DNA from: Panaeolus papilionaceus
Lineage: Eukaryota > Basidiomycota > Agaricomycetes > Agaricales
Assembly: GCA_015501605.1 (NCBI GenBank)
Contig: JADNRZ010000001.1
Span: forward strand, 2,232,001 to 2,296,000
Direction of reading: 5' to 3'
Length of the DNA: 64,000 bases
The translations under genes and the position numbers were made by a program. This document shows, one piece after another, positions 1-10,792 of the stretch. The notes under the pieces are model-generated. The model made no database searches, was not told the DNA's origin, and saw only the letters and a program-made list of their open reading frames with translations. Positions within the stretch are counted from its first letter, which is position 1; every line of letters starts with the position of its first letter.

Positions 1-937
1 TGGTGAATCATCAGAGCATGCTTGACGTTTTTGTCATTGGACGGTATGTCTTTTTTGTTTTACCAAATGCAATTTCCGCCACCTTGTAACACTCTCCTGA
101 GCCATGCATCGATCTCGTGTACTAATCTATTTTTTCTAACCCGCGTATCTAGGCTCATGCCGAAACAAACCGTCATCATGTCCAAAAAATCACTGCAGTT
201 TACCCCTCTAGGCCCATTTATGACAATGGCTGGAACAATCTTTATTGACCGAGGAAATAGTGCTCAAGCAAGAAAATCTGTGGACGATGCTATAGAGCGG
301 ATGAAGAAGGAGCGCACGTCATTATGGATGTTCCCCGAGGGCACTCGCCACATGTCGAAGCAGGCCTCAATGCTCCCTCTCAAGAAAGGTGGCTTCCACA
401 TGGCTATCAAAGCTGGAATACCCATCATCCCCATTGTCACTCAAAACTATTGGAATATTTATCGCAAAGGAATATTCAATTCTGGAGTAATTACAGTCCG
501 AGGTATGCGATTCTATCTCTATGAGTATTGTATTTTCACGTGCGAATTGCTCATACCAATCTTCAACTCGGTTTACAGTTCTGCCTGCGATCCACACGAC
601 GGGTTTAGCCATCGCGGATGTCTCCTCTCTCACTACACGCGTGCACGATGCCATGCTAGAGTGCTTGGTCGCTCTTGAGACCCCTTCGACGGAGAAACAT
701 CCTCAACATGCAGCTCCAGAACCCAGCACTTCTTCCGGCCCTCTTGAAGGCGTTGCGGACCTGGTTGCGCCATCTACTTCAACACAAGAAACTCTGGAAG
801 TAGAACTTCAGTCGAAAGGATCTAGTTCCTCGCTTGCTTCGTCCTCCATATCGTCCTCCGCGTTCAGAAAAAGTGGGAGCGAACAGGGAGTGGACACAGA
901 GGAGGACGAGGGGATGATCCTTGTTGGACGCCCGTAA
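1..937 (+). CDS. SLC1: 1-acyl-sn-glycerol-3-phosphate acyltransferase, 5'-truncated by the window edge
   Basis: This enzyme acylates lysophosphatidic acid to phosphatidic acid in ER and lipid-droplet membranes, an early step of glycerolipid synthesis. The visible part starts inside the acyltransferase block I motif NHQSMLD (NHX4D catalytic motif). It continues through FPEGTR (block III, substrate binding) and IPIIPIV (block IV). I read exons about 3-43, 153-502 and 579-937, joined by introns starting gtatgt and gtatgc; the joined frame gives VLPAIHTTGL, as in Slc1 proteins. The C-terminal roughly 100 residues are a serine- and acid-rich tail typical of fungal members. The N-terminal membrane segments lie left of the window. 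The family is certain; the exact paralogue (SLC1 rather than another AGPAT) is inferred. Confidence 0.88.
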
Positions 938-2534
938 GCCCACTCATGACTGGAATGAACTAAATTCAGCTCCAGCAGAAGCGATTGCCCTCACAAGTCA
1001 TGAGGATGACGTGATCTAGATACCTATTTAACTCAAAAAAATTAAATGCTTTACGCCGCTGCTGAAAATCGCCTCCCTCCTTACACACCCGATGCGGATC
1101 AGATCTATACAAACTTTGGTTAATCTTCATTAATATGCCTGGTTTGGGCAATGGAATCAAGATTAAGGTGTTTGGGACGACTGTTTTCTGTCTTTATAAA
1201 TCATCGTTTTTTACATACCGTAGGTGATGCTTTCCTACTCTGAAAGTTTGTCTCGGATTTCATGCTTTCACTACCCAGTCGGTTCATCTTGGTCTGCGAT
1301 AATATTGGGTATTCATCCGGGGACAAGCCTCATCGGAGAGTAACCAAGTCCAATGATGGAACGCATGTGCGTCCCTGCGGGCATGAAAATACACTCCATT
1401 TCCCATTTCAACTGGCTGCTTCACAAGTGTTGTATTGCTGACCGATTCAGAGCTTGTTCAGGCAATTGATTTCATCACGACCTGATGACACGTTTGAGCG
1501 CTTTGATCAACCGTTCGCTAAGGCTCTCAATTCAGATTACAGCTAGCAGTAGTCGCCTACAACGCACGAGGCGTGTTTATCTATGACATTAAGATTTTTC
1601 CGAAAGATAAGGCTTACTAGGGTATGATTTGTGCTGCCCTGTGTAGTAAGGCGAATTACCACGATTGTCTAGTAAGAGTTGGGTAGCAGGATAATTATAA
1701 TTGTATTCGCCTGACTCTTGGGCACTCTTTCGGACCTTGTCCGCCTTCGCTTGAACCCTGCGTGGGTTTGGAAGAGAGCGGCAGGTCAGCAGGAACGTTT
1801 CTGTTGTCAAAATAAAATGCAGAGATGTCCGTAACTTTAAATTTCGTATCAAAGAGGTGGCAATTGAAGGAGTTAAGGTGAGATGAGTTTACAGGGAAGG
1901 ACCTCGAGGCACATATTTTGACAGAGTTTTGTGGTTCGCGATGATCTACGGAGAACACAAGATATCAAGCCGGGAAGAGATCATGCAGGGATAAGTTACA
2001 TGCACCGGGATATTTCTGCAAGTTGCTATAAGTTGCTCCGATGCTTGGGAAGACAGAAGACAGGGGCGTTTCACAGGGCGGAAGCTCAAAAATTCGGACC
2101 TTGTGGCTATGACGAGGGGGTCCTATATTGCAAAGTTGATATGAACGTGAAATGTTTGTAATTGTAAAGCATTCGAATGAGCTGTATTAATGTTCCGAGG
2201 TGGATCGAGTTTGGTTGCGCACGAGCGTGAACAAACGCGCGTCTGAGTTGGAACGGTTGCCGGAAACACCCAGCCCTGCCAAATTTTGACGATTACGAAC
2301 TCACAATTGGGATTATTATGTATTTTCAATGTTTGACAAAGATTCGCGATACCTGAGCCCCCCTTCTCTTACATCTTACCCTCTTCTTTTTTTGGAGATG
2401 TTCCCAGCAAAGGTTATAAGAGTCTCCAGTCTCGCTTTTCGTTCTCTCCACACTCTATCCATTTACCCGCTTTCTTCCTCTTCTCTTCCTTCTGCTCATT
2501 CTCTATTATCGTCTACAACAAGACATATATATAC
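938..2534. other. Intergenic stretch, no confident gene
   Basis: About 1.6 kb between the acyltransferase stop and the glycerophosphodiesterase start. No open frame resembles a known family. The only mildly suggestive frame is on the minus strand at 1589-1852 (87 codons), whose second half is rich in Tyr, Asn and Lys and could be a terminal exon of a small gene. The last 250 bases before 2535 are pyrimidine-rich, as expected of the downstream gene's promoter. Confidence 0.5.
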
Positions 2535-4158
2535 TATGCCACTAACAAGCAAGACCAAGACTATCTCTCAACCTAGAGTTCTTCCTGGTTTGTCTCTTCA
2601 ACAATGGACCCATTGTTTTACCCCGCGTTTATTGACCATTTCGTTTAGACTGTTGGGGTCACCGCGGTGTATGCTTTATTTCACCTCCTGCTCCGCAACA
2701 CCTGGGCTAACTCTAACACCGGCTATAGGCATCCTCTCGCTTCCCTGAAAATACTTTAGCCAGCTTCGAGGCCGCCATCCGGGATGGTGCTGAAGGAATC
2801 GAGAGCGGTAAATTTGACGTCTGAGCTTCGTTCAACGCTTCGTAACACAAAAGAACGCAGACGTACACGTATCAGCAGACAATGTCGTCGTCATGTTCCA
2901 CGACCCAGGTACGCGGTCACTCTCAGCCCGTCGTCATCCGCCTTTGGACTAATGTCGCTTCGTTTTTAGACCTTTCCCGCACTACAGATTCGAAAGGTAC
3001 ATCCATAAACTTTTTCAATGTTGTGGTCCGACTTTTTTTGTAAAAAAAAAATTCTGGCCACTTCGCCTTCCATGTATCTCTTTACTAAAGCTCCGGCCGT
3101 TGTTGCTTAGGCCAGATCAAGGAACGCGTCTGGTATGGAGAGACTGGGATGCAGCACGTTAGGACCATCAAAGAACCCAAACAGGCCATTCCTACATTCG
3201 CAGAAACAATTGCATTGCTCATGCAGGTTCGTATACTTCACCGCTCTTTATTCTCCTCCAAAGGTGCTCCAGAAACCAGAGCCACGGCCTCGGAACATAC
3301 GGAGGGGCATTGTGCAGAATGCTGATGTTATCGTCGAAACTTTTCCCTTCTTGGTTGTAGCCTGAGAACCAGCACGTCAACTTCAATGTCGACGTGAAAG
3401 TGCAAAATGACCCCGAACGGCTGTTTAGTTTGATGCACGATATCATCAGCTCTCAGACCGAATGGGAAACGCGTCTGGCGCCTAGGATTCTCCTGGGTCT
3501 ATGGCACCCACGCTTCCTCGCCGCTGCAAAAGCCAAACTGCCCTACTGTCGCAGATCATATATTGGTTCCAGTACTGATATTGCGAGAAAGTATTTTTGG
3601 AATGACTGCGATGCTTTTTCTATGGCTTTTGCAGCACTAACAACATTTGATGGGCAAAGGTGAACCTTTTTTAATTTACGTGGAGAAGTGTTTACTTACC
3701 GGCATCTTATCATTCAGATTCAGGGCTGAGTGCCAGTCTGGAGGAAAGAAGCTCATGGTTTGGACCGTTAACGAACCTGAGCAAATGATGGAGGTTGGTG
3801 CTCATTTAAGTTGTCGAGAGAGGATTTTGAACTAATCATTATCCGGATAGGCAACAAGATGGGGAGTGAATGCCATTATCACTGATACGACTCAAACCTG
3901 GCTTGATATGCGAAAGGCATTGCAAAGTGAGCTAAAAATACACTTTATGTCCGCAGTTGCTAATCATTAAATTGAAATATAATAGGTGATTATGAAAAGA
4001 TTGGAGCACAATACGGCCGGTTCTTCCTGTGGACGACATGGCAGTTCTACTCGCCAGTACTTAATGTGTACAGCCGATCCTCGAAGAATAATCTAGAGAA
4101 GATTGCAGGACCATTCGACGAGTTTGTCACACCGAGGATTGTCAAGACGAATGCCTGA
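2535..4158 (+). CDS. PGC1: Glycerophosphodiester phosphodiesterase family protein, PGC1-like phosphatidylglycerol phospholipase C
   Basis: Members hydrolyse glycerophosphodiesters; yeast Pgc1 degrades phosphatidylglycerol on lipid droplets and mitochondria. The spliced protein begins MPLTSK and soon reaches the GDPD signature WGHRG, then RFPENTLASF, VMFHDPDLSRTTD (catalytic His-Asp) and NVDVKVQND. It later carries LLGLWHPRFL, LPYCRRSYIG and MVWTVNEPEQMM, all characteristic of the fungal Pgc1 branch. About nine short introns break it; the first exons are 2535-2587, 2649-2668 (20 nt), 2729-2807, 2861-2908 and 2970-2996. The stop is TGA at 4156. The C-terminal FFLWTTWQFYSPVL stretch could be the membrane-contacting tail. 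Family assignment is firm; substrate specificity is inferred. Confidence 0.88.
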
Positions 4159-4534
4159 TTCAACGGAGAACCAACCGGGTGTCAAACCGATGTATTCATA
4201 GCCTAACTTTCCGTTCGAGTCATCTTAGATTCTTATCACGACGGTTCCTATTCTGTTTCCTTTCTTACCGGGGCTTTATACCATGACTAGATAGCATTTT
4301 GTAGTACTTTTTATACCAAGAGGGCAATATAATGGGCGTGATGTGTTTATGATGTCTTGTTATTGTGAGAACCGAGACCTTTGCTGTGTTGTGATATGTC
4401 ATCACGGTTTTCATAACCATGCGGTCACTGTTGACACTTGACCAGTTCCACATTCATTGTTTTTATATTGGAATGTGTGTATAACTTACTGACTCGACTG
4501 GACAGCCAGTCAATTTAGCGCTCTGTCATTACAA
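4159..4534. other. Intergenic: 3' UTR of the GDPD gene and promoter of the next gene
   Basis: 376 bases without a coding frame that I recognise. An AT-rich segment near 4455-4490 precedes the next start codon by about 50 bases. Confidence 0.5.
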
Positions 4535-6757
4535 ATGTCTTCTTCATCCTCAAAACCCTTCCGAAAGTCCCATCGGAAAAGGGTTTCTGCTCTTCGTCTC
4601 TCTTCAGATACCACTTCTACACTCCCAGAGTATATCCCAACCCAATCCTGGCATACTATCATAGACAACGGCGACAACGACCACGAAGACAAGCCACCTG
4701 ATTATCCAGACAGTGCTGAAGAAGCAGACGAGGATACCGACCAAGAGTCTTACTCTAGCTTTGCGCCACACCTACCCCCATCACCATCTGTTCCACCACG
4801 TCCACTAACTGCTTCTCCCCGCCGCAATAAACGTTTCTTGCCCACACATAAGCGAAGGAAGTCTAGTCAGGTCATTTTACAAGGGGATTCTGACCCAACT
4901 GACCAGTATCTTGACGCTTTGCTCGAGCGTAGTGTTCACGCTTTGGAGATGTCCAATACCCTACTTCAATCTTCAATATCTACCCAAACGAGCCTGACTG
5001 CTATTTTAGCTACCGATTACCCCGCTGAGTCCACGTTGGAGATTCGTGCACGCAACCTGTCCTCCCGGATAAATAACGATTGGGAGACACGGGCAGCATG
5101 GGCAGACGATCTGGAAGAGATTACCAAGGACGTAGAGGGTTTATTCTGGAATGACGATCAATCGACCACTTCTTCTTCACCCTCAAAACCATACAGTCGT
5201 CGGATACCTTCCGCTCGTGATTCCGTCCATATGCGCGATGGAAGCGGTGTTAGCTGCAGTCTCCCCAGTAAAAGCTCACCACCTGTACCCATAACCAAGT
5301 CACGGAGACGTCCTTCTCTTGACCTGCGGCAGGCTTCCAAATCAACAAGTCAAAGCCCTGGCTTGTCATATTCTCAACAAGATCGCTCAAACCTCATTTC
5401 ACCTCCACCCCGTGCACTGACGCAATACGTCTCTGCTACTGACCCAGGGTCTTTTCTATTACCATCGACTATCGGCCTCCAGGCAGCGTCCTCGACCCAC
5501 CCTGCTTCTGATTGGAAGCCATTGACAGAACTAGCATCAGCCTCCATCACTAGTCTTCTGTCAGGTACATCATCCCTTCCTCCGAAACTCACAGATAAAT
5601 TGCTTGACCCCGCCACCCCTGCTTACAACATGCTTTCTTCATTTGTTTATCGCTCCCCATCTTCTGGATCAAATACACCCTCTACCTCCTTCACAGCATC
5701 TTTCATTTCGCGACGACGTGATTCCTCCTCCTCCACGACTTCCACTGTTAACACCAACACTGGTACAGAACGTCCTAAGCACCGAAAGGCATCGAAGTCC
5801 CCAGAGTCCCGACGTTGTACACCTGTCAGTGATAACATCAACAGTAAAATTTACGACTATGCCACACCCTCATCATCGGCCATCGGTGCCGTTTCCACCA
5901 ACACCACAGGAACCTCCGCAGCGACTTCATCTTCATTACGTCCCAATCCAACACCTAAACGCGGTATATCACCCATGGCTATCAGACCCATGACGCCTCA
6001 TACGGAGGAATCTTCCTCTTCCTCTGATTCTTGCGTAGCCAAACGCACCGTACAGAGTCTGCGCAAGATTCTTGACGACCAACCACCACAACAGAATGGA
6101 GTGGAAAGTTCGTCTAAACCAACATCGATAACAGATGTGAAGCGTCTACACCCTCCTGCCTTCATGCCACGAAGTCCGCCACCCGTTGCAGAGGCTGGTA
6201 TGTCAACAGCTACTGCGTCCATTTCAAGACTCTTCACAAAGGGTAGGCATTCGTCGTCTACAAGAGCTCCATCCCCCCCTCGCCAATCTGCGATGAAGAG
6301 ATCTCATCCTCCATCACTTGATGGAAGTATTAATGGTTCTCCAGTACCTTCACCGGTATCTCCGATGGCATTGGGTATCCCTGATGTAGTATCGAAGGTG
6401 TTAGGTACTCCATCAAGTTCAGGACGCAGCACGCCGACGAGAAGAAGTATAAGTTTCGCTCAACTGCCAGAGTCTTATGGGAGTACGAAACCCGGTGGTG
6501 CTGAAGGATCAAAGTTTAGGCAGAAGCGAGACAGAAAGAGGCGGAGGAGGGGCATGTCTGAAGATCAGGTCAGGAAGGGGAAGGAGGTAGAGGAGCCGAT
6601 GGGTTGGTGGGGTGGGTGGTTGTCAGGAAGTTCGCTCAGCTTGGGGACGAGTTTGTCCAGGCATGAAGAGAGGATAGAAGATAGGACGACCAGAAACTGG
6701 GGAAGCCGACTGGGGAGTTCATATGGTCCCGGTGGATTGGATGATTGGGCAGTTTGA
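4535..6757 (+). CDS. Serine/proline-rich, mostly disordered protein of unknown function
   Basis: A single uninterrupted 740-codon frame starting MSSSSSKPFRKSHRKR, in a genome where most genes are intron-rich. Residues about 1-110 mix basic and acidic low complexity. Residues about 125-215 look folded (LDALLERSVHALEMSN, LSSRINNDWETRAAW), suggesting a short helical domain. The rest is Ser/Thr/Pro-rich with many SP and TP sites, a pattern common in heavily phosphorylated scaffold proteins. The last 90 residues hold a basic run (RQKRDRKRRRRG), a possible nuclear signal, then a Trp/Gly-rich patch GWWGGWLSGSS. I see no signal peptide or transmembrane segment and recognise no known family. The length and steady codon use argue strongly that it is real. 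Confidence 0.75.
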   Translation: MSSSSSKPFRKSHRKRVSALRLSSDTTSTLPEYIPTQSWHTIIDNGDNDHEDKPPDYPDSAEEADEDTDQESYSSFAPHLPPSPSVPPRPLTASPRRNKRFLPTHKRRKSSQVILQGDSDPTDQYLDALLERSVHALEMSNTLLQSSISTQTSLTAILATDYPAESTLEIRARNLSSRINNDWETRAAWADDLEEITKDVEGLFWNDDQSTTSSSPSKPYSRRIPSARDSVHMRDGSGVSCSLPSKSSPPVPITKSRRRPSLDLRQASKSTSQSPGLSYSQQDRSNLISPPPRALTQYVSATDPGSFLLPSTIGLQAASSTHPASDWKPLTELASASITSLLSGTSSLPPKLTDKLLDPATPAYNMLSSFVYRSPSSGSNTPSTSFTASFISRRRDSSSSTTSTVNTNTGTERPKHRKASKSPESRRCTPVSDNINSKIYDYATPSSSAIGAVSTNTTGTSAATSSSLRPNPTPKRGISPMAIRPMTPHTEESSSSSDSCVAKRTVQSLRKILDDQPPQQNGVESSSKPTSITDVKRLHPPAFMPRSPPPVAEAGMSTATASISRLFTKGRHSSSTRAPSPPRQSAMKRSHPPSLDGSINGSPVPSPVSPMALGIPDVVSKVLGTPSSSGRSTPTRRSISFAQLPESYGSTKPGGAEGSKFRQKRDRKRRRRGMSEDQVRKGKEVEEPMGWWGGWLSGSSLSLGTSLSRHEERIEDRTTRNWGSRLGSSYGPGGLDDWAV

Positions 6758-7444
6758 TGTGTCTTTGTCTTGTAGGAGATGATACCACTGCAGTTATTTT
6801 GAGGTAGACAAGTTTGGCATGGCCGCTTGCATCCTCGATGTACACTTGCTTGCGGCTGTTCATGCGATATTTCTATCCTTGTCTAGCAGCACCATTTACG
6901 ATGCTTTGTTTTTGTTATTTACGCGCTACATCTCTTTTACGTTTCCTGCATTTCGGTTGTCTGTCTTTGTTTGAGCTTTCTTTCACTCCGCGTACGCCTC
7001 TGATTATATTGCTTTCTCATCTTTATTTGACATTTACATTATCGGAATCAAGGAATGGCACTCGTGAATTGCATCTGTTCCAGATGTTCCCAACCATTTG
7101 CCATGTTTCATTTAATTTCCCATTTACACTCGGACTCTCCTGTATTATGCATGCACACGATTTGGAATGAAAGTTGTTTTCGGCAAAATGCCGAGAAGTA
7201 ATACGACAGTCTGATGCATTGAAGTTGTCGTTTCTGGAGCCAAATAGGGGCGTAGGCTTGTTATATTCTTCATTGTTCCCAGCGTCCTCTCATGTTATTC
7301 TAAACTCATACAGTGATCATATTGAGTCACAACAGTCAGCGCGTTGGCCCTACTGTCCTCGCATCTTGTTTGACCCATCCTTCGTATTCATTCTGATTAT
7401 TTCACAACTCATTTTCAGAATTGGGACGTCTCAAGCATCAGTAC
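6758..7444. other. Intergenic, pyrimidine-rich promoter region of ATG29
   Basis: 687 bases with T-rich and CT-rich runs on the plus strand. Small open frames here (6814-7170, 7174-7533) are hydrophobic translations of T-rich DNA and resemble nothing known. Confidence 0.5.
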
Positions 7445-8853
7445 AATGTCTGAACAAGCCCCCTCAGTTCGCGTGGTCGTCAAACTCCCGTATCCTCGAC
7501 CTGACACCGCCCCTCCGGACCCACCAAAGGTGAGATGACCCACGAAGTGCTGGATAACATCGCTAAAATGCTACGTATGCTAAAGATCGACTGGACACCA
7601 GAGAAAGCAGATATTTTGTGGAAAGTTATTGAACGATCACGGTCACTTGGAGGCGGTACTGCTGGTGCTGATTGTATGTGTCATACCCCCGCCACAGATC
7701 TGAACCATAGTTAATTAAACACCAGGGAAGGCCCTTGCTGCACATCTAGAAGTTCCCCTACCGTACCTGCTTTACCGTGTCAATGCCCGGTTTCAGGACG
7801 AAATCCGGGGTTTAAAGGACATCCAAGGCGCACTGAGTCCTACGAGTTCGCAACCGCCTAGGAATGTGGAATTTCCTACAACCGAACGGGCGCAAGGTGC
7901 AGTCAATCATCTTGCCAGCAATCGTATGAATGGATCCCGTGGTGGCGTTACACTCAGTCTCCGTGCACAACTGAGCTCACTTGGGAATAGTTCCATCCGT
8001 TCACGCAAGGCAGCCTCTTCTTCTACGCTCACACTCCAGCCTCAACGCAAGACCTTCACCACACTAAGCCCTACAGCGCCTTCTTCGGATGATGATGATG
8101 ATGATGACAACACCGACTCGGACGATGATTCGAGTAAAGAAGCGGAGGTTGAGAGAATGGCAGAGGAAGGAGAGCTTACTCGAAAGCTCGCAGAGTTGCA
8201 GCGGATGATGACCAATGAAACCTTGGGTCTGGTGAGTGGGACGCGGCCAAGGGTAGATGGAAATAGCAAGGACAAGGCACCAGAGCGTGGACGTCGTGAG
8301 GTTTTTTCTCCTGCCCGTTCCGTGACAAGCTCGAGACTCGGGGACCTCTCCAGTCGCAGTGCCAGTGTGAGCCAAAGTATCTCGAGCGCAAGCTCGCCAC
8401 AGGGGTCTATCCCAGACATACCCTCCCCTTCCTCCGAGTCACAACCACACTCGCCAACAGGGAGCGGCAGACGAAATGTGTACCACAAGTCCTCCAGTTC
8501 AGCTGCCCGCAATGGTACTAACACTTATGGACGACGGCACCAGAGATATGGAACTGTAAAGGGTGGTGCAAGTGACTTTAGTAGTCATGGTTCCGAGGCT
8601 TCCAGTTTCAGCGACCTAAGTGGTATGTGTTTCTACCCACCAACTCTTCTACATTGCCCCTCATACTTTTTCCTGGAACAGACGCCAGCCTTTCAGCTTC
8701 TGCTTTGGAGAGCGGTTTCTTGTCTAACATAGGCGGCAATGGCTCTAGGCTGTAAGTCCTCATTGTCTACATTTTCCTCAGTAGTTGACATTCGATAGAT
8801 CTCAATTCACAAGAAGCAGGACATCACGGACACATAGTGCAGTTCCGCTGTGA
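7445..8853 (+). CDS. ATG29: Autophagy-related protein 29
   Basis: Atg29 works with Atg17 and Atg31 as a scaffold at the phagophore assembly site that starts autophagosome formation. The protein starts MSEQAPSVRVVVKLPYPRP. Splicing then gives PPKIDWTPEKADILWKVIE, ADWKALAAHLEVPLPYLLY and VNARFQDEIRGLKD, which match the Atg29 N-terminal domain (beta strand, then the W..LW helix). I read exons 7445-7529, 7586-7673, 7726-8622, 8682-8751 and 8799-8853. The middle is serine-rich and contains a run of Asp residues encoded by a GAT repeat at 8089-8107. The C-terminus (SDLSDASLSASALE, then SQFTRSRTSRTHSAVPL) lies across the last two introns. Autophagy genes of this type diverge strongly outside the N-terminal domain. 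Confidence 0.85.
8089..8107 (+). repeat. GAT trinucleotide microsatellite inside ATG29
   Basis: Six tandem GAT units followed by GAC encode an Asp run in the disordered middle of ATG29. Such coding repeats often vary in length between strains. Confidence 0.8.
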
Positions 8854-9109
8854 AACAGTACGCCGTGTGCTTTTTTATTTCGCATTTCTTGTCCACTGCG
8901 GGATTATTTATTTAGGATGATAATCACGAATAACATGTAGAGTCAACAACTTAATACCATTGTACAATAATTTCTTCACAATATCACATTCATAATGTAC
9001 CCTCAGAGCTTTTTCTAAAGTAGGGATGGTTGAGCCTTATAATGAGATTCGAGAAAAAACTAATCAATTCATGCCAGTACGCTACATGATAAGGGAGAAT
9101 ATGCGATGT

Positions 9110-10065
9110 TTAATTGGCAGGTTCTGCAGGGAGACAGTTTTTAATGAAGCCCTTAAAATCTTCGAGCTCCTTCGGCGAGACACTATGAGGAAGGTTAGGA
9201 TATGTGTGGAAATAGAGGCCCCCGAATTTGTCAGGTGTTGCACGAGGAATGCCAACTTCCTCGACGAGGAAAGTTGCAGATTTTGTGCATAACTCAGGTT
9301 TTACGAGAGGATCCTCGTCTCCATGACCATAAAACAGAGGGACCGACGATGCAAATGGCTGAGCCATCTAAAGTTATGTGGGATCATGTCAGTGCACCAA
9401 TGCCGTGCAGCGAATTTTTGACTTGCCTGTTTGAAAGTGTTTCGAAGAGGCAACCAGCCCGATAGGCAACCGATGCCCGCAAGTTTATGCTTGCCAGTTA
9501 GACCAGTTAGCAAAGACATTGCACCTCCTTGGCTGAAGCCACCGAGGAGAATACGGCTAGGATCGATACCACTCTTCGCTTGTTCTTCCTCAACTAAGCT
9601 GGTGAGTGCCGCCACTGTTTCTCGCATCCCTTCAGAGTCCTCCGCACTGTCAAATCCGAAGGAGTATATGTCAAACCTGGGGTAGACCATCTCAGTTGAA
9701 AGCATGTTTGACAAACGCTTCACTTTGCGTACCATGAAGGCATAACCATCCCCATGTTGGCTGTGACAGGTTTTGCTGGCCTTAAGGTATGGGACCCAGG
9801 TTAAAAGAAGATATGGATAAGTCTCGAACGGCGGCTTACGCATGTGGCAATATCCATTTGACATGTGCAAGACTTGAATCCCTCTTGAACATTTCTGCGA
9901 CATCTTGCCAGCCATATCCCGTGTCGCCTAACCCCTGTATTCCACAGCATGTCCCCTGGTGAGATTCATTTGCAGGCAGGTTCGAAAGTTACGTACATGA
10001 ACAAAAATAACGGTAGCAGTGTGTTTAGTAGCTGCAGCCACGGTAAGGTACTTGAGAGCAACCAT
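9110..10065 (-). CDS. APT1: Acyl-protein thioesterase 1
   Basis: This alpha/beta hydrolase removes palmitoyl groups from cysteines of membrane-associated proteins such as Ras and G-alpha, in the cytosol. The start MVALKYLTVAAATKH leads into IFVHGLGDTGYGW (oxyanion-hole strand). HAPAKPVTANMGMVMPSWF, GFSQGGAMS (nucleophile Ser), HGDEDPLV (catalytic Asp) and LPHSV (catalytic His) follow in that order. The minus-strand exons are joined by short introns; exon 1 is 9997-10065. The last intron, 9368-9426, uses a GC donor (cag/gcaagt) and restores the frame into the catalytic Asp/His exon. The length, about 230-240 residues, is normal. It lies head-to-head with DDI1 across a 727-bp gap. Confidence 0.92.
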
Positions 10066-10792
10066 GGACATGATAGTTCAATGAGAAATTACTTAGAGCT
10101 GGTTGATGGTGGGGACATCATCGATATCAACTCGGACCGGCATCTACCGGTCAGCTTCATTTACTCAAACACCATTTCACCGGCGCCTAAGTGCTGCCCC
10201 CCGTTCGTTGTTCCAACATACTATGGCCAACATTCACGAGCATAGAACTTGCTAATTCAAAGGTCTGGGTATCACCAATAAGTATAACATTATCGTAATC
10301 GCTCACCAGGCCCATACAACCCTGTTATGATTAAGGCCTGGCAGAAACTCTTGAGGTATTAAGCAATCTCCGAGTCTGAGCTGATGATTTGACTAGAGAA
10401 TCCATTTAATATCTGTGATACAGGCGGCGAAAATCATACACGCCTCCTATATTTCTAGCACATTCTTTCGGACCCGTCACTCTTCAAGTCAAAGAAACGA
10501 ATCACAGATGTGGACCTGCCACACTTAACGGTATATATATAGAGGCTATGGATGTTTAATGGTGCGCATAGCGATCCGCCTTCCAAGCGATTATAAGTAC
10601 ATACCTCCCCTCTCTTCACCTCCTAAGTTATCTCGTTTGGCATTTGCCGAAACCCATCAAGCATTGCGTCCGGATTCTATATTTGGCACAAAGCTCTCGA
10701 CCTAGCATCACTGGACACCTGAATACAAGAACTCACACAACACTTACTTTTTGTTACACGACGACCTTTGAGACTTGACCAGAAACCTGAAG
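10066..10792. promoter_or_regulatory. Divergent promoter region between APT1 and DDI1
   Basis: 727 bases separate two outward-facing start codons. A TATA-like run gtatatatata lies at 10531-10541, about 250 bases before the DDI1 ATG. CT-rich patches follow at about 10605-10640. The TATA reading is by pattern only. Confidence 0.4.

Noticed and set aside
1589..1852. 87-codon minus-strand frame as a gene
   Set aside because: Second half looks faintly protein-like, but no start context, domain or convincing splice partner was found, so it is only mentioned in the intergenic entry.
8042..8524. 160-codon minus-strand frame opposite ATG29
   Set aside because: Shadow of the serine/acid-rich ATG29 reading frame; its Ser and Leu runs come from complementing the repeat and Ser codons, and the plus-strand exon is supported by splice sites and homology.
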